A stretch of DNA of 64,000 nt from Magnetococcales bacterium WMHbinv6. GTDB lineage: Bacteria > Pseudomonadota > Magnetococcia > Magnetococcales > Magnetaquicoccaceae. The notes below the pieces were generated by a model. That model saw nothing but the letters and a program-made list of their open reading frames with translations, did not search any database and was not told the origin of the DNA. The position numbers and the translations under genes were made by a program. Positions within the stretch are counted from its first letter, which is position 1. Every line of letters starts with the position of its first letter. Below are positions 26,792 to 35,280 of the stretch, in pieces. The DNA lies in NCBI GenBank assembly GCA_002753135.1, contig PDZV01000003.1:1-64000 (forward strand), given 5' to 3'.

Positions 26792-27919
26792 TCAATCCAA
26801 CTCTTTGTATTTGCCCTTATCGTCCCAGCGATACATCACATAATCGGAGACGCGCAAATCGCCTTTGCCATCCCACGCCTTCTTGCCCATCACCGTTTCC
26901 ACGGCGTTTTCATGCAGCCATTGGGCCAATTTTTCGCCATCCAGCGACTGTGTCGCCTGCATGGCCGCGACAATGGCCTGCAAGGTGGCATAGGAATAGA
27001 GTGTATACCCTTCCGGCTCATAGCCATTCTTGCGGAAAATTTCCACCAACCCCCGACCGGCGGGAAGGTTGCGCGGATCGGCACCAAAGGTCATGAACAC
27101 CCCTTCGACGTAGGCGGGTCCACCGGCTGAAGTGACCAACACTTCCGAAAAAATACCATCGCCGGAGATCAGCGCTGCTTTCATCCCTTGTTCCCGCATT
27201 TGTCGCACCAACGGACCGGCCTCACTGTGATAACCGCCAAAATAGACCGCATCACTCTGCAGCGATTTCAGTTTGGTCACCAGGGCATTAAAATCTTTTT
27301 CACCCCGGGTCAACCCCTCATAGATCACCTCTTTTTTGCCCAAGGCGTGCAAACGGGCCTTCATGGCATCGGCCAACCCTTGGCCATAGGTGGTTTTGTC
27401 ATGCAAGACGGCAATCCGTTCGGCTTTCAATCGTTGCACCACAAATTCGGCACCGACCACTCCCTGCTGATCATCCCGACCACACATACGGAAAATGGTG
27501 GGCAATTTGCGCTCGGTAACCACCGGATTGGTAGAACCGGGCGTCATCATCAACACCCCGGCATCGGCATAAATGGTCGAGGCTGGAATGGTGGAAGAGG
27601 AACAAAAATGTCCGATCACCGCCACCACTTTTTCCCGATCCACCAAACGACTGGCAACCGCAGAAGCCTGTTTCGGGTCGCAGGCATCATCCGCTTTCAC
27701 CAATTGCAACGGACGCCCCAACACCCCACCCGCCGCATTCAAATCGGCAGCAGCCTGCTCTGCCCCTCGCCACAACTGCTCCCCGAAGGAAGCATCAGAG
27801 CCGGAAAACGGCCCTGCCATACCGATTTTAATCGGCTCCCCTGCCATCAATGGCTCTCCCGCCAGGCACATCAGCAGGCCGGCAGCAAATAAGCGCAGAA
27901 AATATCTTGTTCTTTGCAT
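26792..27919 (-). CDS. livJ: Branched-chain amino acid ABC transporter, periplasmic binding protein
   Basis: 375 residues from ATG 27919, which has AAGGA eight bases upstream; the frame is open to 27988. A signal peptide (RYFLRLFAAGLLMCLAGEPLMA) precedes the type 1 periplasmic-binding fold: IKIGMAGPFSGSDASFGEQ, NAAGGVLGRPLQLV, VIGHFCSSSTIP and FRMCGRDDQQG, all LivJ/LivK-like. It is the first gene of the liv operon and divergent from erpA across 188 bp. The ligand is presumably Leu/Ile/Val but could be broader. Confidence 0.92.
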   Translation of the reverse strand: MQRTRYFLRLFAAGLLMCLAGEPLMAGEPIKIGMAGPFSGSDASFGEQLWRGAEQAAADLNAAGGVLGRPLQLVKADDACDPKQASAVASRLVDREKVVAVIGHFCSSSTIPASTIYADAGVLMMTPGSTNPVVTERKLPTIFRMCGRDDQQGVVGAEFVVQRLKAERIAVLHDKTTYGQGLADAMKARLHALGKKEVIYEGLTRGEKDFNALVTKLKSLQSDAVYFGGYHSEAGPLVRQMREQGMKAALISGDGIFSEVLVTSAGGPAYVEGVFMTFGADPRNLPAGRGLVEIFRKNGYEPEGYTLYSYATLQAIVAAMQATQSLDGEKLAQWLHENAVETVMGKKAWDGKGDLRVSDYVMYRWDDKGKYKELD

Positions 27920-28107
27920 CGGATGTATCCTTGCCCTGTTGAAAGTATAGAACCCTACCCAACCAAGAATAATGCAATTGAGAACCATTGTCCCGCCCTC
28001 TTTTACAGCAACAGAACCACTTTATTGTTGGTGCGATTGCCACGGAATTGTGGTAGAGTGGCGATTTATGGTTTGTTACTCTCTTTTTGCCGAGGAGTTC
28101 TGTTATC

Positions 28108-28464
28108 ATGTCCGTTACCCTGACCCCCAATGCCGCGCAAAAATTGGGAGCCCTGCTCCAGGAAGAGGATAATCCCGATCTGAAATTGCGCATCTTTGTT
28201 TCCGGTGGTGGTTGCTCCGGTTTCAAATATGGCTTTACCTTCGATGATCAGCAGGATGAGGAAGATTCAATTATCGATCAGCACGGGATCAAAGTTCTGG
28301 TTGACGCCACTTCCATCAACTATCTGCGCGGTATTGAAGTCGACTATATCGAGGATCTCAATGGTTCGCAGTTTGTCATCAAAAACCCGAATGCGGCCAG
28401 CAGTTGTGGTTGTGGTCAATCCTTTACTCCGACCGCAGGTGGTGGCTGCGCCAATGCTTCCTGA
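28108..28464 (+). CDS. erpA: Iron-sulfur cluster insertion protein ErpA (A-type carrier)
   Basis: 118 residues. A-type carriers deliver [4Fe-4S] or [2Fe-2S] clusters to apo-enzymes; ErpA serves IspG/IspH and respiratory proteins. The three ligand Cys are in place: [11 protein letters not shown] and SSCGCGQSF. ErpA-like features are the acidic [10 protein letters not shown] loop and [21 protein letters not shown]. The ATG has GAGGAG eleven bases upstream. It stands alone, divergent from livJ, not in an isc or suf operon. A short Gly/Cys tail ([10 protein letters not shown]) adds a fourth Cys. Confidence 0.92.
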   Translation: MSVTLTPNAAQKLGALLQEEDNPDLKLRIFVSGGGCSGFKYGFTFDDQQDEEDSIIDQHGIKVLVDATSINYLRGIEVDYIEDLNGSQFVIKNPNAASSCGCGQSFTPTAGGGCANAS

Positions 28465-28528
28465 GCAACGGGCAATTGCTGTTGCGACCATCGCGCAGGC
28501 GATGGCATCCGTAACGACAGCGCATGTC

Positions 28529-28590
28529 AGAGCTTGTGAATAGGTCGTCGTGAGCAGACCCGATGGCACAGCAGTCTATTCACAAGCTCT
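28529..28590. repeat. 15-bp perfect inverted repeat in the erpA-lon gap
   Basis: AGAGCTTGTGAATAG (28529-28543) is matched exactly by CTATTCACAAGCTCT (28576-28590) with 32 bases between. A smaller hairpin, CCATCGC/GCGATGG around GCAG (28488-28505), lies just upstream and may end the erpA message. The larger dyad has no T-tract; it could be a foldback in the lon leader, a protein site, or a mobile palindromic unit. Confidence 0.6.
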
Positions 28591-28659
28591 CAGCTCCCAT
28601 GGCTGACCTGATTCCGTCGTGCGCTATCGAAACCATGCAACCGTTCAAGGATAGTCCTT

Positions 28660-31347
28660 ATGTCCGATGAGACCCCCCTTTCGCCTGTTGATGAGCCTTC
28701 TCCTTTGCCCGATGCGCAGGCGGAAGTGATCGCCTCGGAATTGCACACGGAAACAATAATTCCCGGTGAAACCGTCGCCGCAGTCGCCACGGATGAGCCC
28801 CCCTCCTTCCCGGTGACCGAGCAAGCCGCCGTGCCAGACAGGGAGGAAATTTCTCCGGCAAGCGATGAGGCAACCGCCCCTTCAGCAACGGTCTCTGCGG
28901 CAACAGCGACCCAGGGGGAGCGTGCCGCGTCAGAACAAGAATCAGCGCAGACGCTCGGCGAAGAGACACACACAGAGGCAGAGGCCTCCCGCTCAGAAGC
29001 AGCCGATCAGCCCCATAAACTGCTTCCCAGCGAACTGGTCATCTATCCCTTGGGAGGTCGCCCCTTTTTCCCGGGCATGCTGACCCCGATCCAGGTGGAA
29101 GGTTCGCCCTACTATGACACCATCAAAATGGCTCTGGAATCTCCCGGCAAAATGTTCGGAATCGTACTGAGCCATGCCGAAGATGGTGATGAAGTTTTTA
29201 TCGCCGACAAGCTCTACCGTTTCGGAACCGTCACCCGCATCATGGAATCGGTCGTACATGAGCAGGATAAACAGATCAAACTGCTGGCAGAAGGGCTCTC
29301 CCGCTTTGAAATTATTGGCATTGCCGACGATGGCCCGCCGATTCTGGCCATCGTCAAACATCATGACAAACCGGTGGTCCATTTTGATCCAGACACCCTG
29401 AAACCCTACATGCTGGCGGTGATCAGCACTCTGAAAGAGATTCTGAAATATGACTCTCTTTATCAGGAGCAGGTCAAAATGTTTCTCTCCCGCCATAATT
29501 TCAGTGAGCCGGACCGTTTGGCGGACTTTGTTGCCTCCATGACCAGCTCCAATCGGGAAGAACTCCAGGAAGTTCTGGAAACACTCAATATTCGCGACCG
29601 CCTGGAAAAGGTGTTGGGACTGCTCAAGAAAGAGCTGGAAATCGTCAAACTGCAAGACAAAATTTCCAAACAGGTCGAAGAGGGTATCTCGGAAAATCAA
29701 CGTCAATTTTTTCTGCGTGAACAGCTCAAAGAGATCCAGAAAGAGCTGGGCATCACCAAAGATGACCGCACCGCCGATCTGGACAAATTTCGCGACCGAC
29801 TCAAACAGCTGACCCTGAGTGAAGAGGCCAGCAACAAAATCAACGATGAAATGGAAAAACTCTCCATCCTGGAGACCGGTTCATCCGAATACAATGTGAC
29901 CCGCAACTATGTGGATTGGTTGTCCAGTCTGCCATGGGGTGTCCACTCCAAAGATCGGTTGAATATCAAACGGGCACGCAAGGTACTCGATGAGGATCAC
30001 GACGAACTCAAGGATGTCAAAGAACGCATTCTGGAATTTTTGGCAGTCGGCAAGCTGAAAGGTAAAATCGGCGGCTCCATCATTCTCCTGGTCGGCCCAC
30101 CCGGGGTGGGCAAAACCTCCATCGGGCGTTCCATCGCCCGCGCCGTGGGTCGGGAATTTTTCCGTTTTTCCGTTGGCGGCATGCGCGATGAAGCGGAAAT
30201 CAAGGGACATCGCCGCACCTACGTCGGGGCCATGCCCGGCAAGGTGATTCAGGCGCTGCGCTATACCAAAGTGGCCAATCCCATTTTCATGCTCGACGAA
30301 GTGGATAAAATTGGTGCCAGCTATCATGGCGATCCCGCATCTGCCCTGCTGGAGGTTCTCGATCCGGAGCAGAACGCGGAGTTTCTCGACCACTATCTGG
30401 ACGTGCGCTTTGATTTATCGAAAGTGTTGTTCATCTGTACGGCCAACCAAACCGATACCATCCCGTCGGCCCTGTTGGATCGCATGGAAATCATACGTCT
30501 TTCCGGCTACATTACCGCGGAAAAGATGACCATCGCCCGCAACCATCTGATCCCCAAACAACTGGAAAAAAACGGGCTCGATGGCGAAACCCTGCAGTTT
30601 TCCAGACGGGCGGTGCGCATGATCATCGACGGCTATGCCCGGGAGGCCGGAGTGCGCCATCTGGAACAAAAAATTGGGGCCATCTCCCGCAAAGCTGCCC
30701 TGCAGATTCTCGAAAAGAAAATTTCTCCGCCGATCCGCATCGGCCAGGACAATGTGGAAAAATTTTTGGGCAAACCCAACTTCCGTGACGAACCACCCAT
30801 CAGTGGCGTCGGCATCGTCACCGGTCTGGCCTGGACCGCCATGGGCGGGGCTACCCTGGATGTGGAATCTTCGCAGGTCAATACCAGTAAAGCCGATTTT
30901 ATTCTGACCGGCAATATGGGCGATGTGATGAAAGAGTCGGCCCGTATCGCCTACAGCTATGTGCAGGGACAATGCAAAGCCCTGGGCGGTCAGTCCCGGG
31001 TTTTGGCGGAAGGCTCCATCCATATCCATGTCCCGGAAGGAGCCACCCCGAAAGATGGTCCCTCGGCGGGTATTACTTTGGCCACCTCGTTGCTCTCCTT
31101 GGCCCGCAATGAACCGGTACCCAGACGTTTGGCCATGACTGGTGAAATCACCTTGACCGGCCATGTGTTGCCGGTTGGTGGTATTCGGGAAAAGGTGATC
31201 GCCGCACGCCGGGTCGGTATTCGCGAGATCATTCTCCCGGAGGGTTGCCGTAAAGATTATGAAGAGGTGCCGGAACATATTCGCGCCGGTTTTGTTACCC
31301 ACTTCGTCAAACACTATCCAGAAGTCGCCAAACTGGTCTTTGGCTGA
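28660..31347 (+). CDS. lon: ATP-dependent protease Lon with N-terminal extension
   Basis: 895 residues, against about 784-810 for typical LonA. The extra part is residues 1-118, a low-complexity Glu/Ala/Ser/Pro-rich segment. The normal LAN domain starts at LLPSELVIYPLGG (about 121). AAA motifs: Walker A GPPGVGKTS (about 479-487), Walker B IFMLDEVDKIG and the sensor region. The Ser-Lys dyad is S802 (PKDGPSAG) and K845 (IREKVIAARR), with the same 43-residue spacing as E. coli S679/K722. Lon degrades misfolded and regulatory proteins. A hairpin overlaps the stop codon. Function is firm; the extension is unusual. Confidence 0.95.
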   Translation: MSDETPLSPVDEPSPLPDAQAEVIASELHTETIIPGETVAAVATDEPPSFPVTEQAAVPDREEISPASDEATAPSATVSAATATQGERAASEQESAQTLGEETHTEAEASRSEAADQPHKLLPSELVIYPLGGRPFFPGMLTPIQVEGSPYYDTIKMALESPGKMFGIVLSHAEDGDEVFIADKLYRFGTVTRIMESVVHEQDKQIKLLAEGLSRFEIIGIADDGPPILAIVKHHDKPVVHFDPDTLKPYMLAVISTLKEILKYDSLYQEQVKMFLSRHNFSEPDRLADFVASMTSSNREELQEVLETLNIRDRLEKVLGLLKKELEIVKLQDKISKQVEEGISENQRQFFLREQLKEIQKELGITKDDRTADLDKFRDRLKQLTLSEEASNKINDEMEKLSILETGSSEYNVTRNYVDWLSSLPWGVHSKDRLNIKRARKVLDEDHDELKDVKERILEFLAVGKLKGKIGGSIILLVGPPGVGKTSIGRSIARAVGREFFRFSVGGMRDEAEIKGHRRTYVGAMPGKVIQALRYTKVANPIFMLDEVDKIGASYHGDPASALLEVLDPEQNAEFLDHYLDVRFDLSKVLFICTANQTDTIPSALLDRMEIIRLSGYITAEKMTIARNHLIPKQLEKNGLDGETLQFSRRAVRMIIDGYAREAGVRHLEQKIGAISRKAALQILEKKISPPIRIGQDNVEKFLGKPNFRDEPPISGVGIVTGLAWTAMGGATLDVESSQVNTSKADFILTGNMGDVMKESARIAYSYVQGQCKALGGQSRVLAEGSIHIHVPEGATPKDGPSAGITLATSLLSLARNEPVPRRLAMTGEITLTGHVLPVGGIREKVIAARRVGIREIILPEGCRKDYEEVPEHIRAGFVTHFVKHYPEVAKLVFG

Positions 31348-31368
31348 CAGGCTGCCAAGCCTGTCAGC
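31343..31368 (+). terminator. Hairpin overlapping the lon stop codon
   Basis: GCTGACAGGCT (31343-31353) and AGCCTGTCAGC (31358-31368) form a perfect 11-bp stem with a GCCA loop; the first arm contains the lon stop. There is no T-tract, so it may protect the 3' end or need Rho. Confidence 0.5.
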
Positions 31369-31400
31369 AACTGGCAGGGGCTCGTGTTTGAAAAAATACC

Positions 31401-31429
31401 TTGTGACACCGGTAACGAGTGGCTAGAAT
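31401..31429 (+). promoter_or_regulatory. Sigma70-type promoter for the 31.5-33.9 kb genes
   Basis: TTGTGA (31401-31406), a 17-base spacer, then TAGAAT (31424-31429). The box pair is bracketed by the inverted repeat TGACACC (31404-31410) and GGTGTCA (31437-31443), which could be an operator covering the promoter. A second dyad GTTATG/CATAAC lies in the leader. The reading frame at 31492 follows with AGGAG upstream. Confidence 0.5.
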
Positions 31430-31491
31430 TCGCTTCTGGTGTCATCGCCGTTATGGCTTGATCAGTCATAACCTGTTCAGGAGTACGTCAT

Positions 31492-31968
31492 ATGCCTCGG
31501 AAATCAACTGTTTTTGCTGCCTTGTCTCTCTGCACGCTGGCTTTGACAAGTGGCGAACAAGCCATAAGCGCCCCGCCGAGTGCAAACGATAGCGATTTCC
31601 AAAATGAAATCCGCCTCTCCTGTGAAAAATATGCCAAAGAAGACCAAATTCCGACCAAAGATCTGAAAGAATACATCGCCCTGTGCATCCGTGATTTTAC
31701 CGAAGCACAACCAACTGATGAATTTCCTCCTTTCGAAAATGAAGAGGGCATCCAGAGCGGTTCATCAACCGGTGAATACAATCCCCTGGAAAAAAGCCAG
31801 GAGATGGAAAAAGCACGCCCCATCGATCCCCCGGCCAAGTCGGCTCCTGCTGCCACCGCCAAACCGCTTGCCCCTGCGACCAACAAACCGGCGTTGCCCG
31901 CTTCACCCATGCAACCCGTCAAACCTGCTGCTCAGCCTTCTGAGGGCAAAAAGAGTTCTGCCCAATAA
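31492..31968 (+). CDS. Secreted protein of unknown function
   Basis: 158 residues; I do not recognise the family. The first ~27 residues look like a signal peptide (VFAALSLCTLALTSGEQAISA). The mature part begins with an acidic helical stretch with two Cys 19 residues apart (LSCEKYAKED and YIALCIRDF), which might form a disulfide. From about residue 105 it is a Pro/Ala/Lys-rich linker without fold. It has its own promoter candidate and good ribosome site, and its stop overlaps the next start (TAATG), so it is probably translated and coupled to the MTHFR-like gene. Confidence 0.65.
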   Translation: MPRKSTVFAALSLCTLALTSGEQAISAPPSANDSDFQNEIRLSCEKYAKEDQIPTKDLKEYIALCIRDFTEAQPTDEFPPFENEEGIQSGSSTGEYNPLEKSQEMEKARPIDPPAKSAPAATAKPLAPATNKPALPASPMQPVKPAAQPSEGKKSSAQ

Positions 31969-32744
31969 TGAACCTGCAGCCATCGGGTCAGGATGTGCGG
32001 GCGACACGGATCTCCGTTGAACTGGTTCCGCGCGACACAGAGAGCTTGCGCCAGGAGTTGCAAGCGGTCCGCGAGGCTTTTCCTTCCGTTTCGGTCATCA
32101 ACCTGCCGGATCTGCCCCGTTTTGCCGTGCGCTCCTGGGATGGTTGCGTCATTGCCAGATCGTTTTTTACCCACACCATCCCCCATATTCGCACCCTGGA
32201 TTTGCCGCATGACCAGCCCCCTGCCATGTTGGCAACCTTGCAAGCCCATCAGATCCGGGAAATTCTCCTGGTCACCGGCGATGCCCAACCGGATGCACCA
32301 CCAGGCCACACCCCCATGCCGCTGTTGCACGCCATTGCCCAGTTCAAACAGGCCTTTCCTGGCCTGCGTGTCTATGCAGCCATGGATCCCTATCGCCAGG
32401 ACATGGAACAAGAGTACGACTATCTGCAGCAAAAATTGGCCGCCGGTGCCGATGGCTTTTTTACCCAGCCTTTTTTCGATCTCGCGCCCATGGCGCGTTA
32501 TGCCGAACGCCTGGCCGGCATCCCCATTTTCTGGGGCGTGGCACCGGTCACCAGCGACTCCTCCCGGGCCTATTGGGAAAAACGCAATCGCGTGACCTTT
32601 CCCGATCACTTTACCCCCACCCTGGCCTGGAATCGCGACTTTGCCCGACAGGCGTTGCGGTTTGTGCGGGAGAGTCACTCTCACATCTACTTCATGCCCA
32701 TACGAACACCAGTTGTCAACTATCTCGAAGGCATTCTTGACTGA
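31968..32744 (+). CDS. Methylenetetrahydrofolate reductase-like protein (MetF superfamily, divergent)
   Basis: 258 residues, shorter than MetF (about 290-300). Superfamily marks remain: the first-strand Glu in ISVELVPRD, LLVTGD for FAD contact, and AGADGFFTQPFFD, where the Gln that contacts folate is kept. The N-terminal half (SVINLPDLPRFAVRSW) is unlike E. coli MetF. It could be a true methyleneTHF reductase or a related C1/flavin enzyme acting on another pterin or partner. The first base overlaps the preceding stop codon. Superfamily is fairly sure, substrate is not. Confidence 0.68.
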   Translation: MNLQPSGQDVRATRISVELVPRDTESLRQELQAVREAFPSVSVINLPDLPRFAVRSWDGCVIARSFFTHTIPHIRTLDLPHDQPPAMLATLQAHQIREILLVTGDAQPDAPPGHTPMPLLHAIAQFKQAFPGLRVYAAMDPYRQDMEQEYDYLQQKLAAGADGFFTQPFFDLAPMARYAERLAGIPIFWGVAPVTSDSSRAYWEKRNRVTFPDHFTPTLAWNRDFARQALRFVRESHSHIYFMPIRTPVVNYLEGILD

Positions 32745-32843
32745 GCTGGCAATTGCATTTGCTGGTAAAATCGGTCATCATGCCTCCATTCAATGGCTTG
32801 ACAGCCCCCTTCGGACAAAGAGCAGCAGCTCGCTGATGACACC

Positions 32844-33512
32844 ATGCCAGAGCCTTTATTTCCTCTCTTTTTGCAGCTGACCGGTCGTCCTTGCCTGCTG
32901 ATCGGGGGTGGGGCTGTTGCCGAGGAGAAAGCGGCCCGACTGCTGGCTGCCGGTGCCCGCCTGACCATTGTTGCCCCTTCCCTGTTGCCCACCTTGCAAC
33001 GTCGGGCAGAACAACAGGAACTCCTTTGGTTGGCAGAACGGTTTCAGGCGCATCATTTAAACGGCATGTGGTTTGCTGTCAGTACCCTGCAGGATGCCAG
33101 CGTCAATCGTTACCTCTTTGAAGAGGCCAATCGGCGTCACCTGTTTCTCAATGTCGTTGATCTCCCCCATTTTTGCACCTGTCACTGGCCAGCTTCTTTG
33201 GAACGCCCGCCGGTAACCGTTGCTTTTTCCACCGCAGGTACAGCCCCTGCCTTGGCCGGCTATCTGCGGCAATTACTTGAGAAAACATTACCGCATCGTC
33301 TCGGGGAGGTAGCTGAATGGATCTCCGCATGGCGTCAGCGGGTACACCCCTTGCTGCCGGATCTGGAAGCCAGAGGCCAATTTTGGCGTCAACTCTTTGC
33401 CAAAGGAGTGGTAGAACGTTTTGCCGCAGGAGAACAGGAACAGGCAGAACAGATCATTCAACAGGCCTTGCAGGCGTTAGCCCCTCCAGCACAGGATGAG
33501 CAGCATGACTGA
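32844..33512 (+). CDS. Precorrin-2 dehydrogenase/ferrochelatase-like, siroheme synthase N-terminal domain
   Basis: 222 residues. Matches the CysG-N/Met8p/YlnF family, which oxidises precorrin-2 to sirohydrochlorin with NAD and may insert Fe2+ for siroheme. The NAD motif is LLIGGGAVAEEKAARLL; others are AVSTLQDASVN, LNVVDLP and AFSTAGTAPALAGYLR, followed by the dimerisation helices. The usual catalytic-site stretch NVVDDPELCDF is here NVVDLPHFCTC, so the second Asp is replaced by Leu. No fused uroporphyrinogen methyltransferase domain is present. It overlaps the next gene by 17 bp. Confidence 0.82.
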   Translation: MPEPLFPLFLQLTGRPCLLIGGGAVAEEKAARLLAAGARLTIVAPSLLPTLQRRAEQQELLWLAERFQAHHLNGMWFAVSTLQDASVNRYLFEEANRRHLFLNVVDLPHFCTCHWPASLERPPVTVAFSTAGTAPALAGYLRQLLEKTLPHRLGEVAEWISAWRQRVHPLLPDLEARGQFWRQLFAKGVVERFAAGEQEQAEQIIQQALQALAPPAQDEQHD

Positions 33513-33900
33513 TCGCGTCAAAGCCTATCGGGATCGGCAAAAGGCGGCAGGGTTGGCGCAATTGAGCTTATGGCTCGACACAGCAACCTTGCACCTCCTG
33601 AAACAGATTGCGGAAAAACAGAATCGCCCCCCGGGTGAAATTGTCGCAGAGGCGATGCAAGCGTGGTTGGCAGACAAGCCGGAATGGGCCAACGACACGG
33701 TCAAAAAGGAGGAGAGCGCCCCCCTCGCCCCCCTTTTACCGGAACTGATTCGCCAAGTGGTTGCCGAACTCTTACCCCATCTCACCCCACCACCTGCCGA
33801 GCCGGAAAAGCAACCGCCAGCAACCAGCATCGACACCCCCAGTGATCCCAGCCACACCCTGCCCTGCCCCTTTTTGTATCACCGCCCCCTGCCTTTTTGA
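33496..33900 (+). CDS. Small protein with ribbon-helix-helix-like N-terminus
   Basis: 134 residues; no family recognised with certainty. The first ~55 residues (DRVKAYRDRQKAAGLAQLSL, then WLDTATLHLLKQIA and GEIVAEAMQAWL) have the strand-helix-helix rhythm of ribbon-helix-helix DNA-binding proteins. The rest is a Pro-rich, probably unstructured tail (PPPAEPEKQPPAT). ATG 33496 and ATG 33505 are both possible; both overlap the end of the preceding gene. It is the last gene before the IS remnant, and the tail may have been altered by the insertion. DNA binding is an inference. Confidence 0.55.
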   Translation: MSSMTDRVKAYRDRQKAAGLAQLSLWLDTATLHLLKQIAEKQNRPPGEIVAEAMQAWLADKPEWANDTVKKEESAPLAPLLPELIRQVVAELLPHLTPPPAEPEKQPPATSIDTPSDPSHTLPCPFLYHRPLPF

Positions 33901-33911
33901 GCGGTTCAGCG

Positions 33912-34069
33912 GGAACATTGTGCCCCTCGGGCAAAGGCACTGCAACAGCAAAACCGTTGGGCTCTGCCCCCCCCGCTTGGGACCGTGCCTAATTGCCGAC
34001 CACGGAGATCATTCGCAAAAACCATTTCACACTCAAACAAATCTTCCGCGACAACTGGGATCGGTTCCT
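33912..34069 (+). mobile_element. Truncated left end of an IS91-like element, copy 1
   Basis: This 158-bp stretch is closely similar, in the same orientation, to 38010-38222. Shared blocks are AACATTGTGCCC-like sequence, CTGCAACAGCAAAACCG, GGGCTCTGCCCC, and then the start of a transposase frame (IIRKNHFTLKQIFRDNWDRFL). Relative to copy 2 about 55 bp just before the transposase start is missing, and homology stops abruptly at about 34069. Only ~22 residues of the transposase N-terminus remain. It lies immediately right of the RHH-like gene and left of the Rpn gene. Assignment to IS91 rests on copy 2. Confidence 0.7.
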
Positions 34070-34119
34070 GCACCACTTTCCTCCTCTGCACGGGAAATTG
34101 TGCCGCGCGAAAGGCGATG

Positions 34120-35049
34120 TCAATTGGCAAAAACGTCGTCGATGGACTTGGCATCCAGGATACGGTCGGTCCAAGTTTCGAGTTGCTCAAGGCTGGCTTC
34201 CGTTATCTTTGTCTTGATTGGATCCGGTGCCTGGCCGAAGCGGCGTTGCAACAAACGTAGCAGGACGTTGGCTTCGCCTTTCTGAATCCCAGACCGCTCC
34301 GCATATGTCACGTATTGCATCTTGCTCTCCTCCTCAAACGAGATCAGTTCCTTCAAAAACCGCTCTTCCATTTCCGCCGGCAGACTCATTACCCACTCGA
34401 TGAACTTGTAAAGATTGGAAATTTGCTCACGACTGAACCCGCGCTGGTACAAACCGCGCGTGATGCGCCACCGCTCTTGGTAACGCGTCTGTGGCTGATG
34501 CTTGGTCTTTTTGGCTTGCAGATGTGCCAAAACAACCATGGCAAAAGGATTGATGGATGCTTCCAACTCCGGCAGGCGGTTCAAATAGTCCAACAATTTT
34601 ATCGTGGTGAACTGGTAGGACAGCTTTGTACCCCACATCTCATAGACATACTCCGAAGGCCGCCAACTCGGCTCTTCATCGGCCAAAATGGCCAAGGCGA
34701 CAACAGATTTGTTGTAGAAGTCTCGTACACGGGATTGGACGGTATTCATCCGTTCGGCGAAATCAGCCGTCCGATTCCCATGTACCTCCACATGGATCAG
34801 CACCCAGATTTCGCCGCCTTTGAGCAACCACACCTTGGCAAGCAAGTCTACACGACGGTCTTTGCTATCCGCTTGCTTCACGATCCGGCTGAATTCTTGA
34901 TCCAAAAACTCAACGGGACGATTCCAGTCAATCTCGTCATGCGCCACGCACAGGAAAAAAACCAGGAACTCCTTGAAGCAAGTCTTCGTGACCTCTTTCC
35001 ACGGCGAGTCATACTCGTCTGTCTGCCGCTGGCTGGTTTGCTTGATCAT
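34120..35049 (-). CDS. Rpn-family PD-(D/E)XK nuclease / recombination-promoting protein with DUF4351 C-terminus
   Basis: 309 residues. The N-terminal PD-(D/E)XK core is visible: an Asp in DRRVDLLAKVWL (about 69-80), then the catalytic pair in VLIHVEVHGN (about 90-99) and a helix with RMNTVQSRVRDFY. The C-terminal ~60 residues (LLRLLQRRFGQAP, LEQLETWTDRILDAKSIDD) form a DUF4351 domain. Rpn proteins (RpnA-E) are Ca/Mg-dependent DNases that raise recombination, and related genes are often multi-copy and IS-like. ATG with AAGGA seven bases upstream. The 3' end lies 50 bp inside from the IS91 remnant. Codon use looks less GC-biased than its housekeeping neighbours. Confidence 0.82.
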   Translation of the reverse strand: MIKQTSQRQTDEYDSPWKEVTKTCFKEFLVFFLCVAHDEIDWNRPVEFLDQEFSRIVKQADSKDRRVDLLAKVWLLKGGEIWVLIHVEVHGNRTADFAERMNTVQSRVRDFYNKSVVALAILADEEPSWRPSEYVYEMWGTKLSYQFTTIKLLDYLNRLPELEASINPFAMVVLAHLQAKKTKHQPQTRYQERWRITRGLYQRGFSREQISNLYKFIEWVMSLPAEMEERFLKELISFEEESKMQYVTYAERSGIQKGEANVLLRLLQRRFGQAPDPIKTKITEASLEQLETWTDRILDAKSIDDVFAN

Positions 35050-35280
35050 TCGTTTATCCTTGGCATAACAGTCGTACTCCCGTCTTCAGAAGCCAGTTTG
35101 GATCCAGAAGGTTTTGGACTGCGTCTGTACTCTGGCTCGCTGAATACGCCGGTACAAACAGATCGGCATGGCCCACCACGACATCCGCTGCCATGTGCTG
35201 AGTGGTGATATCTGTTGCTATTTCGTATCATTTCTTTGCCGTCGCCAGTATCACGCCGATTCCTTTTCTGAGTTAGCGAT

